Below, piece by piece: positions 8,772 through 16,968 of a DNA stretch of 64,000 nt. The translations under genes and the position numbers were made by a program. The DNA lies in NCBI RefSeq assembly GCF_003387375.1, contig NZ_QUNG01000003.1:248001-312000 (forward strand), written 5' to 3'. Positions within the stretch are counted from its first letter, which is position 1, and each line of letters opens with the position of its first letter. The notes beneath the pieces were generated by a model. That model did not search any database, was not told where the DNA came from, and was given only the letters and a program-made list of their open reading frames with translations. Source of the stretch: Marinomonas pollencensis (GTDB lineage Bacteria; Pseudomonadota; Gammaproteobacteria; Pseudomonadales; Marinomonadaceae).

Positions 8772-10007
8772 CTAACCTAACTGGTATTTTGGCGCCAATG
8801 CACTAAGTAAGGCACTTTCTTCACCTGCAATCGACTTCGCTAGAAGCTCTGCGGTTGTCGGCCCCAATGTAAAACCTTGATGCCCATGACCAAAATTAAA
8901 CCATAAGCCCTTATGTTTTGGCGCCGCTCCCACCAAGGGCAACATGCCTGGCATACAAGGACGAGTTCCTACCCATTGAGGCTCAATCACCCTGCCTCCT
9001 AGGGGAAGTATGTCACTTAACGCCTTAGCACCACGATCCAACTGACGTGTATCAAGTGGCGCCGTCATTGGTACTAACGCTGCCCCGCTTGTCACCCTAA
9101 GACCAGATGTCATCGCTGAAGCAACCACGCCATTTTCCACATCCATTAACGGCCGCGTTAGCGCCGTGGGTGAGGTAAAATGCCCATGATAACCACGTTT
9201 ATAAATCATCGGAATATAATAACCAAAGCGCTTCAATAGCTCTGGTGACCAAGGCCCAAGTGCGATCACCACCTGCTCGGCACTCAATTCCCCTGCTTCA
9301 GTCATGACTCGCCAGCCGGTTGCGCTTTGCTGCAAACTATTCGCCTCACCAAAAACAAAGCGCCCACCACGAGACACAAACAAGTCCGCGTATGCTTTCG
9401 TCAAATCACCCGGCGATCGACAGCTCCAATTCTGCTCAAAATTAACCACTCCTACCGGATCGGACTGCAACATAGGCTCTTCTACACGGTAATCTTTGCC
9501 CTCAATAATGCGAGATATAACACCATATTCCTTAGTCAGAAAAGTGGCTTTTTGTGTGGCGTCATCAAACGCCTCTGCCGTTCGATAGAACATAGCAAAG
9601 CCATTGCGTTGAATTAAATGCTCTGCACTGGCATCACAAATCCAAACTTCATGATCTGTAGTTGAGCGTGAAGTAAGCTGAGAATAAACATGAGCAATTT
9701 TGCTATGCCGAGCGGCGGAAGATTGTCGAAAGTAAGACAGCAGAGCCGGCGCCATTTGCAGCAATCCATCTAACCGCCAGGTTACATCATTGCCCCTCTC
9801 AAAGGCATAATTCAGCAAGCTCATAAAATGTCTTGGCAAGGCATGAGGCTCTGCCGCTTCAGCTTGAATGATGCCAGCATTGCCATAACTGGTTTCACAG
9901 CCAGCCTCAATACGGTCCACAAGTGTCACGGTATGGCCCGCCGCCTGTAGCGCAAGCGCACTACTAACACCCACCATCCCTGCGCCTAACACCAAAAATT
10001 CAGCCAT
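8772..10007 (-). CDS. DadA-like FAD-dependent D-amino acid dehydrogenase/oxidase
   Basis: A 411-residue DAO-superfamily flavoprotein. The Rossmann FAD site is at residues 5-31 (GAGMVG, acidic end TLVD), with the GNAGII motif near residue 43 and the C-terminal GHGHQGFTLGPTTAELLA, as in DadA and related deaminating dehydrogenases. The substrate is an amino acid or amine but cannot be fixed. It diverges from a YjiH-family carrier, and the shared spacer carries HutC-type operators, so a histidine- or imidazole-related substrate is possible. A GGAG site precedes ATG 10007. It is not the usual dadA-dadX pair. Confidence 0.82.
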   Translation of the reverse strand: MAEFLVLGAGMVGVSSALALQAAGHTVTLVDRIEAGCETSYGNAGIIQAEAAEPHALPRHFMSLLNYAFERGNDVTWRLDGLLQMAPALLSYFRQSSAARHSKIAHVYSQLTSRSTTDHEVWICDASAEHLIQRNGFAMFYRTAEAFDDATQKATFLTKEYGVISRIIEGKDYRVEEPMLQSDPVGVVNFEQNWSCRSPGDLTKAYADLFVSRGGRFVFGEANSLQQSATGWRVMTEAGELSAEQVVIALGPWSPELLKRFGYYIPMIYKRGYHGHFTSPTALTRPLMDVENGVVASAMTSGLRVTSGAALVPMTAPLDTRQLDRGAKALSDILPLGGRVIEPQWVGTRPCMPGMLPLVGAAPKHKGLWFNFGHGHQGFTLGPTTAELLAKSIAGEESALLSALAPKYQLG

Positions 10008-10054
10008 ACCTTCTCCTTAACGATCCATTTAAAACGCTATTAAAAAACACCAAT

Positions 10055-10064
10055 TGTCTATACA
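10055..10064. promoter_or_regulatory. HutC-type operator, one mismatch
   Basis: TGTCTATACA differs from TGTA-N2-TACA by one base and lies 47 bases before the DadA-like start. It overlaps the palindrome ATACATGTAT (10060-10069). Confidence 0.5.
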
Positions 10065-10204
10065 TGTATTAATGATGTATTTTTGATGGTAAATTATTCC
10101 CGCAAGTAAAAAAGAGCGGTTAATAGAGACTATTGCCTCTAAAAACACTAACTCTCTTATTGTCACTTGTTGGTTCAACAATAAAAACAAACATAAATAC
10201 AAGT

Positions 10205-10214
10205 TGTATATACA
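10205..10214. promoter_or_regulatory. HutC-type operator, perfect TGTATATACA
   Basis: An exact copy of the sites in front of hutU and hutF, 56 bases before the YjiH-family start codon. HutC of Pseudomonas recognises TGTA-N2-TACA. Confidence 0.7.
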
Positions 10215-10270
10215 TATTGGCGTAATTCTTGCCTTTACGATAGCAACTAAAACCAAAAGGGACGACCCCC

Positions 10271-11581
10271 ATGAACTCAAGCAACACTCAAACGACAAAC
10301 AAAGGGCTTGCTGCTGCAAAGCTCATCTTATTTAGCGTCATTGGTTTCCTGTTCTTTTTTATGCCGATTACTCTAAACGGTAAAAGTACTATACCACTGG
10401 ATCACATCGTCTCTTGGCTGCGTTCCGATTTCGCTTACAGTATCCAAGTCTATGCCCTGATCGTGATCATCGCTGGGGGAATCTATCCTTTTTGGAAAGG
10501 GACATGGCACACCAGCACCACTAATAAAGTACTGTCCGTATTCAAAGTCCTTGGCGTAATGACTGCGTTAATGGCTTTCTTTTCTGTCGGCCCCGCTTTC
10601 TTATTTGAAAAAGACATGCTGCCCTTCTTATTCTCAAAACTGGTTGTACCGGTTGGATTAATTGTGCCGCTTGGTGCTATTTTCTTAGCGTTTTTAATCA
10701 GTTACGGTCTTTTAGAATTAGCAGGCATCCTTCTACAGCCGATTATGAAGCCCATTTTTAAAACCCCAGGTAAATCCGCCATTGACGCAGTTGCCTCCTT
10801 TGTTGGCAGCTATTCTGTTGGCTTATTAATCACCAACAAGGTGTACAAATCAGGACAGTATTCCGCTAAAGAAGCTGCGATTATTGCGACTGGGTTCTCT
10901 ACTGTGTCTGCTACCTTTATGGTTATCGTTGCGAAAACGTTAGGCTTGATGGAAGTATGGAATCTATTTTTCTGGAGCACCCTACTCATCACCTTTATCG
11001 TGACTGCCATTACCGTTCGCTTGCCACCATTACGCAGTATGAACAATGAAAAAGCCGTTACAGACGTAGACGAAATGAAAGGCTCTCGCATTCAACATGC
11101 ACTAAAAGAGGGCTTATCCGTTGCCTCTCAAGCTGAACCACTAACTAAAAGCATCATCCAAAACACCAAAGACGGCATGTTAATGGCAATGAGTATTTTG
11201 CCTTCCATTATGTCGGTGGGGTTACTTGGCTTGTTGTTAGCTAAATACACACCGATTTTCGATTGGGTTGGTTATCTTTTCTACCCATTTGCATGGGTAT
11301 TGCAGTTACCAGACCCAATGCTGGTTGCCAAAGCCTCTGCAACAGGTCTAGCTGAAATGTTTCTTCCGGCATTGATCGCGGCCAAAAGTATGTTCGTAAC
11401 CAAGTTCGTTATTGGCGTAATTTCCATTTCATCGATTCTCTTTTTCTCGGCGTCTATCCCTTGTATTTTGTCGACTCAAATCCCTATTTCAATCCGACAA
11501 ATACTGGTTGTTTGGTACATACGTACCCTGCTCACCATGGCCATCGCGACCCCTGTTGCCTTCTGGGCTGCCAGCGTATAA
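10271..11581 (+). CDS. YjiH-family transporter with nucleoside-recognition (Gate) domains
   Basis: A 436-residue membrane protein with about 10 predicted membrane segments. Its layout (FFFMPITLNGKSTIPLDHIV near residue 28, ELAGILLQPIMKPIFKTPGKSAIDAVASFVGS, later ATGLAEMFLPALIAAKS) is that of the YjiH family, whose two Gate/Nucleoside_recog domains form a carrier-like core. Family substrates are poorly known. The promoter carries a perfect HutC-type operator and the hut cluster in this window has no hutT, so it is a reasonable candidate for uptake of histidine, urocanate or a related compound. That is inference. A terminator follows. Confidence 0.82.
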   Translation: MNSSNTQTTNKGLAAAKLILFSVIGFLFFFMPITLNGKSTIPLDHIVSWLRSDFAYSIQVYALIVIIAGGIYPFWKGTWHTSTTNKVLSVFKVLGVMTALMAFFSVGPAFLFEKDMLPFLFSKLVVPVGLIVPLGAIFLAFLISYGLLELAGILLQPIMKPIFKTPGKSAIDAVASFVGSYSVGLLITNKVYKSGQYSAKEAAIIATGFSTVSATFMVIVAKTLGLMEVWNLFFWSTLLITFIVTAITVRLPPLRSMNNEKAVTDVDEMKGSRIQHALKEGLSVASQAEPLTKSIIQNTKDGMLMAMSILPSIMSVGLLGLLLAKYTPIFDWVGYLFYPFAWVLQLPDPMLVAKASATGLAEMFLPALIAAKSMFVTKFVIGVISISSILFFSASIPCILSTQIPISIRQILVVWYIRTLLTMAIATPVAFWAASV

Positions 11582-11604
11582 CCAGGTTAGCAGCGCTCAA
11601 TAGT

Positions 11605-11633
11605 AAAAAGCCAACCCGCTAGGTTGGCTTTTC
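11605..11633. terminator. Bidirectional terminator (yjiH-like / BBOX-like)
   Basis: AAAAGCCAACC and GGTTGGCTTTT form an 11-bp stem with a 5-base loop between two convergent genes, with A and T runs on both sides. Confidence 0.9.
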
Positions 11634-11668
11634 TTACTGCTCTTATCACTTATAGCCCATACCACCAC

Positions 11669-12826
11669 TTAACCATACTGCTCGGCAAGCATTCGTAAAC
11701 GGCTTTTAAATTCAGAGCGATCCACATAACAGCCATGTAAGTGTCGACGACCACCTTTGTCTTCAAACTGGTTACGCCCGTGTAGCACACGGCGGTTATC
11801 AAACACGACCATTTGACCCGCTTGCAGTTTAATTTCGATTTTAAAACGCTCGTCACGTAACCGCGCCATCAGGTTGCGATAAGCAAGGTAATAGTCGTGC
11901 ATTACATCAACAGGTAGGTCCAACACTGAAGCTAAGTGTGCATTGTATTTAACTTCAATAATATTGCCGAAATCATCCACATTAATCACGCTATGATGCT
12001 GACGAATATCATGTTCTTTATCATGAAATCGAAACGGCACAACCTGTTCTGACAAGAGGGCGAAGTGATCTGGACATTGCTCACGTAACTCTTCAGCGAC
12101 TCGTAAGCCATCCACAAAAGTCGACTCTCCTCCTTCGCATTCATTGGCGAGGCAATGTAAAAATTGATAGCCAGGTGGTGTCTCTTGATTAGGCAGATCC
12201 GTGTGCAGCGGCAGTGAAATTGAGGTATAGGCTAGGTTAATAGGGGATGCGACAGACACCACATCAAAAGTGGTGCCGAAATTCGTTTGACGTAAATAGT
12301 CCACTCGAGTTGCTAACGTTACCGTGGATTCCACGGTATCAGGCATGCCCTCTACAATCGTCAAGCCAAATTTGTCTAATGCTGCCATCCATTGATAAAG
12401 CGCCTTGTTATCGTCAACCACTGACTGATAATCCGCCCGCGGAATGCGCTGAATAAATGACGAGTCCCAGCTTTGATAACTGCTTGTATGCCTTGCTCTA
12501 TCAGTACGAGAATAATCATGTTGATGCAACCAAGTCTGGCTAAATGAACTCTTGTGCCCTCCTTCGGACCAAATAATGTCCAAATTTGTTTCATTAATCT
12601 GAACCTGCAATGGGTAAATTTCTTCGCTCACACTCAATAAGTCAAAATCCCGTTCTTGGGTATCAGGGTGAAACGCCGTAGAACAATTATCTCGTAACCA
12701 AAGGTAATGATATTGCGACTCTGATCCGTCACTCCACACCACCATTAGACTATGCTCGGCTTGCACCACAGAGGAAATGCTTCTGTTGTTAAGACAGCGA
12801 CCTGAATGGCTAATATTGGTGGTCAT
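11669..12826 (-). CDS. Gamma-butyrobetaine dioxygenase-like 2-oxoglutarate/Fe(II) oxygenase
   Basis: A 385-residue protein with the BBOX layout: an N-terminal DUF971-type zinc-binding domain (about 20-110; YLWLRDNCS, FHPDTQERDFDL) and a TauD/TfdA catalytic domain (about 140-380). The iron triad is visible as LHTDLPN (HxD) and the distal His in NRRVLHGRNQF, with the 2-oxoglutarate Arg in GRRHLHGCYVDR. Family members hydroxylate gamma-butyrobetaine to L-carnitine or act on related trimethylammonium compounds. No carnitine catabolic genes are adjacent, so the substrate is tentative. It diverges from a GcvA-like LysR gene. Confidence 0.85.
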   Translation of the reverse strand: MTTNISHSGRCLNNRSISSVVQAEHSLMVVWSDGSESQYHYLWLRDNCSTAFHPDTQERDFDLLSVSEEIYPLQVQINETNLDIIWSEGGHKSSFSQTWLHQHDYSRTDRARHTSSYQSWDSSFIQRIPRADYQSVVDDNKALYQWMAALDKFGLTIVEGMPDTVESTVTLATRVDYLRQTNFGTTFDVVSVASPINLAYTSISLPLHTDLPNQETPPGYQFLHCLANECEGGESTFVDGLRVAEELREQCPDHFALLSEQVVPFRFHDKEHDIRQHHSVINVDDFGNIIEVKYNAHLASVLDLPVDVMHDYYLAYRNLMARLRDERFKIEIKLQAGQMVVFDNRRVLHGRNQFEDKGGRRHLHGCYVDRSEFKSRLRMLAEQYG

Positions 12827-12934
12827 GGTGTACTCCTAAGGCAAAACGCATCAACTAAATTCACCAAACCATGCTAGATCTATTGTATATTTTATTCAAA
12901 CAACATATTTTCACAAAGTTAATAAGTAATTGTG

Positions 12935-13846
12935 ATGGGTAAGATGAAAACAGACCTTCCCCCTATGAATTGGGTAAGAACGTTTGAAGTTGCAGCTCGC
13001 TTGCTCAACTTCAGCGCTGCGGCACGTGAACTCAACATGACTCAATCCGCCGTAAGCCAGCAAATTAAATTGCTAGAACACCATTTAGGTGAGCCTTTAT
13101 TTGTGCGTAAACACAAAAAAGTCAGCCTCACGAATAGCGGGCTTGCATATCTTCCTGTTGTGCAGGGTATATTGAATAATTTACAACGCAAAACGGCGGA
13201 TATCTTCTCACCAGTAGGTGAAGGCCGCTTAGTCTTGAATGTAAATTACGCCTTTTCATCCCTTTGGTTAAGCCAGCATATTAATACGTTCTGCGCCCGA
13301 TACCCTGGTATCAGATTGCAATTGATACACTCCAATTGGGAAAGAGAATTTTCAGAAAGTCGTTATGATTTATCCATCATGAATGGCAATGGCCGTTGGC
13401 CTGGGTTAAGCCTAGAGCCTCTACTGAAAGCTGAAGTGAAGGCGTTTTGTTCCCCTCAGGTGGCCCATTTAGTTCACACCCCCAAAGACTTTCTTGCCTT
13501 GCCGCTTATCGACATTATGGGGAGTAGCCATTCTTGGTCCCTATGGTTTGAGCGAATGGGCGTTGATATGAGCGACGCTAACGTAATTTGCCATAAAGTA
13601 GATACTCTAGCGGCGGCTTACCAAATGGTTAAATGCGGACTCGGGGTGATGCTCGCTTACCCTGATTTCATTGCTCAAGAAGAGCCAGATAAAAGGCTAA
13701 TCGCCCCTATTGAAGAGGCCTTGCCAAGCGAAGACAATTACTTTCTTGCTTTCCCTGAAGGCAAGCCCCTGTCTAAATCTGCAATGGTGTTTCGTGATTG
13801 GCTATTTACTGAACTGGGCAAAGTAACACCTCCTAATCATCATTAA
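12935..13846 (+). CDS. LysR-type regulator, GcvA-like
   Basis: A regulator of about 303 residues. The N-terminal PPMNWVRTFEVAARLLNFSAAA, MTQSAVSQQIKLLE and FVRKHKKVSLTNSG closely follow GcvA/AmpR-branch regulators, followed by the substrate-binding domain. Start choice is uncertain: GTG 12932, ATG 12935 and ATG 12944 are all in frame, with no strong ribosome-binding site. It diverges from the butyrobetaine dioxygenase-like gene, its most likely target. It ends 9 bases from the end of the convergent LysR gene at 13856. Confidence 0.86.
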   Translation: MGKMKTDLPPMNWVRTFEVAARLLNFSAAARELNMTQSAVSQQIKLLEHHLGEPLFVRKHKKVSLTNSGLAYLPVVQGILNNLQRKTADIFSPVGEGRLVLNVNYAFSSLWLSQHINTFCARYPGIRLQLIHSNWEREFSESRYDLSIMNGNGRWPGLSLEPLLKAEVKAFCSPQVAHLVHTPKDFLALPLIDIMGSSHSWSLWFERMGVDMSDANVICHKVDTLAAAYQMVKCGLGVMLAYPDFIAQEEPDKRLIAPIEEALPSEDNYFLAFPEGKPLSKSAMVFRDWLFTELGKVTPPNHH

Positions 13847-13855
13847 CGAGGCGCT

Positions 13856-14806
13856 TTATTTCCTTTTGGTTTCTTCCAAAATACTGGCGTCGATCACCCC
13901 GTTCGCCACAAGTTTTGTCAGCACTGCTTGAGTGCGCTCACGAAATAAATCGCGTAACAGACGAACCGTAGGGGTAATGGTCTGGCGACTAGAACAAATC
14001 AGCCAAAGCTCACCTTGAGGTACTTTATAGTCTTGCATTAGAGGCACTAATCGACCTGACAGCAAGTCATTTGCAATGTCCAAAGAGGATTTGATTGCCA
14101 CGCCTTTTCCCGCCACACACCAGCGTCTCACTAGGTCACCATCATTAGCGGCACAATAGGCTTTCGGCTTCACTTTATAGCTTCGTTCATCGTCAAAAAA
14201 ACGCCATGTATCATTGAGGATTTCTTGCAGCTGGTAGAATAATCCCTTGTGACTCAGTAGATCTTTTGGCTGCTGAGGCATCTCATTTTGATCAATATAA
14301 CTAGGGCTAGCCACCAGCAAGCGCGGTACATTACAGATTTTAAAACCATATAAATTTGAATCAGCTGGCGGCCCATAGCGCAGCGCCATATCCAGTGCAT
14401 CACGATAAAAATCGATATTACTGTCACTAATATGAACACGGCACGTCACTTCTGGATGCTGCGTCATAAAATCATCGATCCAAGGTACCGCTAAATTTCT
14501 ACCAAAATCGGACGACACAGCAATACGGATCTCCCCATTAATTACATCAAGATCGTTATGAATGGTTTGTTTTGCTTGCTCAAGTAACGATAAAGCCTCC
14601 GCACATTGTGGCAGATAGCGCTCACCCGCCGACGATAAACGTAAATGCCTAGTGGTACGCACAAACAACTCGACGCCCAACGCCGTTTCGATTCGCTTAA
14701 CCGCCGCGCTGGCGGTCGCCATTTGCATATCAAGATGCCTAGCCGCTGCGGTAATGCTACGAAACTCTGCCACATTCAGCACTACTCGAAGATCTTCAAG
14801 CTGCAT
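13856..14806 (-). CDS. LysR-type regulator of the nfsB-type gene
   Basis: A 316-residue LysR-type regulator: HTH at residues 1-60 (LEDLRVVLNVAEFRSITAAARHL, MATASAAVKRIE) and a substrate-binding domain of the AaeR/DsdC-like branch with FGFK-like and WCVAGKGVAIKSSLDIA segments. It diverges from the nitroreductase at 14967 across a 160-base spacer that holds a clear 8-bp dyad. Control of that nitroreductase is inferred from this layout. The inducer is unknown. Confidence 0.88.
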   Translation of the reverse strand: MQLEDLRVVLNVAEFRSITAAARHLDMQMATASAAVKRIETALGVELFVRTTRHLRLSSAGERYLPQCAEALSLLEQAKQTIHNDLDVINGEIRIAVSSDFGRNLAVPWIDDFMTQHPEVTCRVHISDSNIDFYRDALDMALRYGPPADSNLYGFKICNVPRLLVASPSYIDQNEMPQQPKDLLSHKGLFYQLQEILNDTWRFFDDERSYKVKPKAYCAANDGDLVRRWCVAGKGVAIKSSLDIANDLLSGRLVPLMQDYKVPQGELWLICSSRQTITPTVRLLRDLFRERTQAVLTKLVANGVIDASILEETKRK

Positions 14807-14840
14807 AATTCAACCTTTTCCATAAAAATGTCATGAAAGT

Positions 14841-14863
14841 ATTATCAAATAAGAATTGATAAT
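14841..14863. promoter_or_regulatory. LysR operator dyad in the nfsB promoter
   Basis: ATTATCAA (14841-14848) and TTGATAAT (14856-14863) are perfect 8-bp inverted arms with a 7-base spacer between the divergent LysR and nitroreductase genes. Confidence 0.6.
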
Positions 14864-14966
14864 AATTCAACAAAAACCCTGTTTTCCATTTGTTGAAGAA
14901 GCGTTAGTATGGCGCCATCTTATTTGGCCACACTGCCAAGTTGCTTATATTTTTACGGAGACCTAA

Positions 14967-15620
14967 ATGTCTAACCCAATTATTTCTGAACTAGAAAAAC
15001 GCTACACAGTAAAACACTACGATGCCTCTAAACGTATTTCTCAAGCAGATCTAGAAGTGATTTACGAAGCGATTCGTCTTTCTCCATCTTCTATCAACTC
15101 ACAACCTTGGAAATTCATTGTGATTGAGAGCGATGAAGCAAAACAACGCTTCCATGACACGTTTGCCAATAAATTCCAGTTCAACCAAAAACACGCTAAA
15201 GCAGCATCACACACCATCCTTTTTGCGCAGAAAAAACAGTACACACGTGATGATTATGCAAAAGTAATTGATGCGGATATTAAAATTGGCCGTACTAAAG
15301 CAGAAAACAAAGAACAAGCGTTTGGCGCTTTCGGTTTCGTTGATATGAATACCGATGAGAACGGCATCAATGCACCATGGACAAAAGCACAAACTTACAT
15401 CGCGCTTGGCAACGCAATGACAGTGCTTGCTCGTATGGGCATCGATTCAACCCCTATGGAAGGCATTGATCACGAGCTTATCAGTGAATTGTTCCCAGAG
15501 CTTGAAGGCTACCAATGCGACGTAGCGCTAGCAATGGGCTATCACGATGCAGCGGAAGACTATAATGCCGCATTACCAAAATCTCGCCTTGCTCTTGAAG
15601 ACATCCTAACGGTACTGTAA
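14967..15620 (+). CDS. nfsB: Oxygen-insensitive NAD(P)H nitroreductase, NfsB-type
   Basis: A 217-residue protein matching NfsB/FMN reductase: KRYTVKHYDASKRIS at the start, LSPSSINSQPWKFIVIES (FMN contact), FNQKHAKAASHTILFAQK, the GIDSTPMEG motif and YNAALPKSRLALEDI at the end. NfsB homodimers use FMN to reduce nitro compounds and quinones with NADH or NADPH. GGAG precedes the ATG by 6 bases. It is regulated by an adjacent divergent LysR protein and ends in a strong terminator. Length is equal to E. coli NfsB. Confidence 0.93.
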   Translation: MSNPIISELEKRYTVKHYDASKRISQADLEVIYEAIRLSPSSINSQPWKFIVIESDEAKQRFHDTFANKFQFNQKHAKAASHTILFAQKKQYTRDDYAKVIDADIKIGRTKAENKEQAFGAFGFVDMNTDENGINAPWTKAQTYIALGNAMTVLARMGIDSTPMEGIDHELISELFPELEGYQCDVALAMGYHDAAEDYNAALPKSRLALEDILTVL

Positions 15621-15656
15621 TACGCTTTAGCCTAACGTAGAACAAGACAAGATTTG

Positions 15657-15693
15657 AAAAAAGAGCAGCCACCAGCGTGGTCTGCTCTTTTTT
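15657..15693. terminator. Bidirectional terminator (nfsB / diguanylate cyclase)
   Basis: AAAAAAGAGCAG and CTGCTCTTTTTT form a 12-bp stem between the convergent ends. Confidence 0.9.
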
Positions 15694-15731
15694 ATGCCAA
15701 TGCCACCCTTGCGTATAGCCTATTCGAGACT

Positions 15732-16682
15732 CTAATTTTGGCCCTGGATGGCAGTGGACGGTATAACAATCAAGCTTGAGACTTTATTGCGGCCACTTTC
15801 TTTGGCTTGATAAAGAAGATCATCCGCTTGTGCAATTAAGTCTCTCGTTTCCAATATTCGGTTTGGGGTCATTTCGACCAGACCTATGCTGGCCGTCATG
15901 TAAGGCACAATCGGCGAACGCTCATTTGGTATTCTTAGCTGACGTATCTCTTCTAGTAAAGCTTGAGACAGTGATTGAGCTTCCAATAAAGTCGTATAAC
16001 TCCAAATAACCGCAAACTCTTCCCCACCATAACGCGCACAGACATCTCCGGTTCGCCGGGCAAAGTTTTTTAATAATGCACTCACGGCAATTAAGCAGTC
16101 ATCCCCTGTTTGATGACCATAAGTATCATTAAGTAATTTGAAGTGGTCTAGGTCAATCACCGCTAGGCTAATAGGTTGCTTTACTGATAAACATTGCAGC
16201 CATTGCTCGTTTAAAATTTCATCGAACGCTCGGCGGTTATAAATATTGGTCAAACCATCTCGACGCGCCAATTTCTCTACCGCTTTTTCAGCCAGCTTTC
16301 TTTCGGTGACATCCTGATGAGAAATCACAAAAAAGTGCTCTTTGTTAAGGGAAAAAGGCGAGACTCGCATAATGAACCAGCGCTGCTCATTATCACTATG
16401 GCAAGGGTACTCTAAATTGAAATACGCCTCTGTTTGATCAATTACGCTTTTAATTCCAGCCCCAGCCAAAGCCCCAAACTCATCGCCAGCTAACGCAGCC
16501 CCATCACAAACAGAAAGGTAATTCACCTGGCTCCAATCTTGCGCGGCTGCACACTCATTATCTGAGCCAAACTGAGACCAGCTATGATTTACAAATCGAA
16601 TGTCACCCAACTCATCAATGACCGCAATACTCTCTGCAATTGAGTCTAAGATTAATCTCAAAAAATCGTTTGAATCTTCCAC
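15732..16682 (-). CDS. PAS-GGDEF diguanylate cyclase
   Basis: A 316-residue cytoplasmic protein. A PAS domain covers about residues 1-130 (FLRLILDSIAESIAVIDELGDIRFVNHSW), followed by a GGDEF domain at about 135-305 with the active-site loop RYGGEEFAVI. The RTGD at five residues before GGEEF is an intact RxxD inhibitory site, so product inhibition by cyclic di-GMP is expected. No membrane segments or EAL domain. It makes c-di-GMP from two GTP, presumably controlling motility and biofilm. It stands alone. Confidence 0.92.
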   Translation of the reverse strand: MEDSNDFLRLILDSIAESIAVIDELGDIRFVNHSWSQFGSDNECAAAQDWSQVNYLSVCDGAALAGDEFGALAGAGIKSVIDQTEAYFNLEYPCHSDNEQRWFIMRVSPFSLNKEHFFVISHQDVTERKLAEKAVEKLARRDGLTNIYNRRAFDEILNEQWLQCLSVKQPISLAVIDLDHFKLLNDTYGHQTGDDCLIAVSALLKNFARRTGDVCARYGGEEFAVIWSYTTLLEAQSLSQALLEEIRQLRIPNERSPIVPYMTASIGLVEMTPNRILETRDLIAQADDLLYQAKESGRNKVSSLIVIPSTAIQGQN

Positions 16683-16909
16683 TCACAGTTCCTTTATTCC
16701 ACAAAATGGCATTATTAATCAACGCGGTCTTATACGATTCTAGTGCAAACTCTGACAGGCGCTCAGTGCAGCGTTGGATCACTTTAAGCACTATCTCAGA
16801 GGCCTATCTAAAATGCTAAAATTAAGCCTAGTACAGGCCTAAACACATCTCAATTTAGAATTGTAAGCTTTTGAAAATACAAAGATTCTATTTAAAGGGA
16901 AGGGACAAC

Positions 16910-16943
16910 AAAAAAAGAGCCAGCTGCAGCCGCCGCTGACTCT
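16910..16943 (-). terminator. Terminator of the LysR-kinase-regulator operon
   Basis: AGAGCCAGC and GCTGACTCT pair (one wobble) with a T run downstream on the minus strand, 25 bases past the response-regulator stop. The rest of 16683-16909 shows nothing nameable. Confidence 0.82.
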
Positions 16944-16968
16944 TGATGCAAAAACACACGCAATTTAT

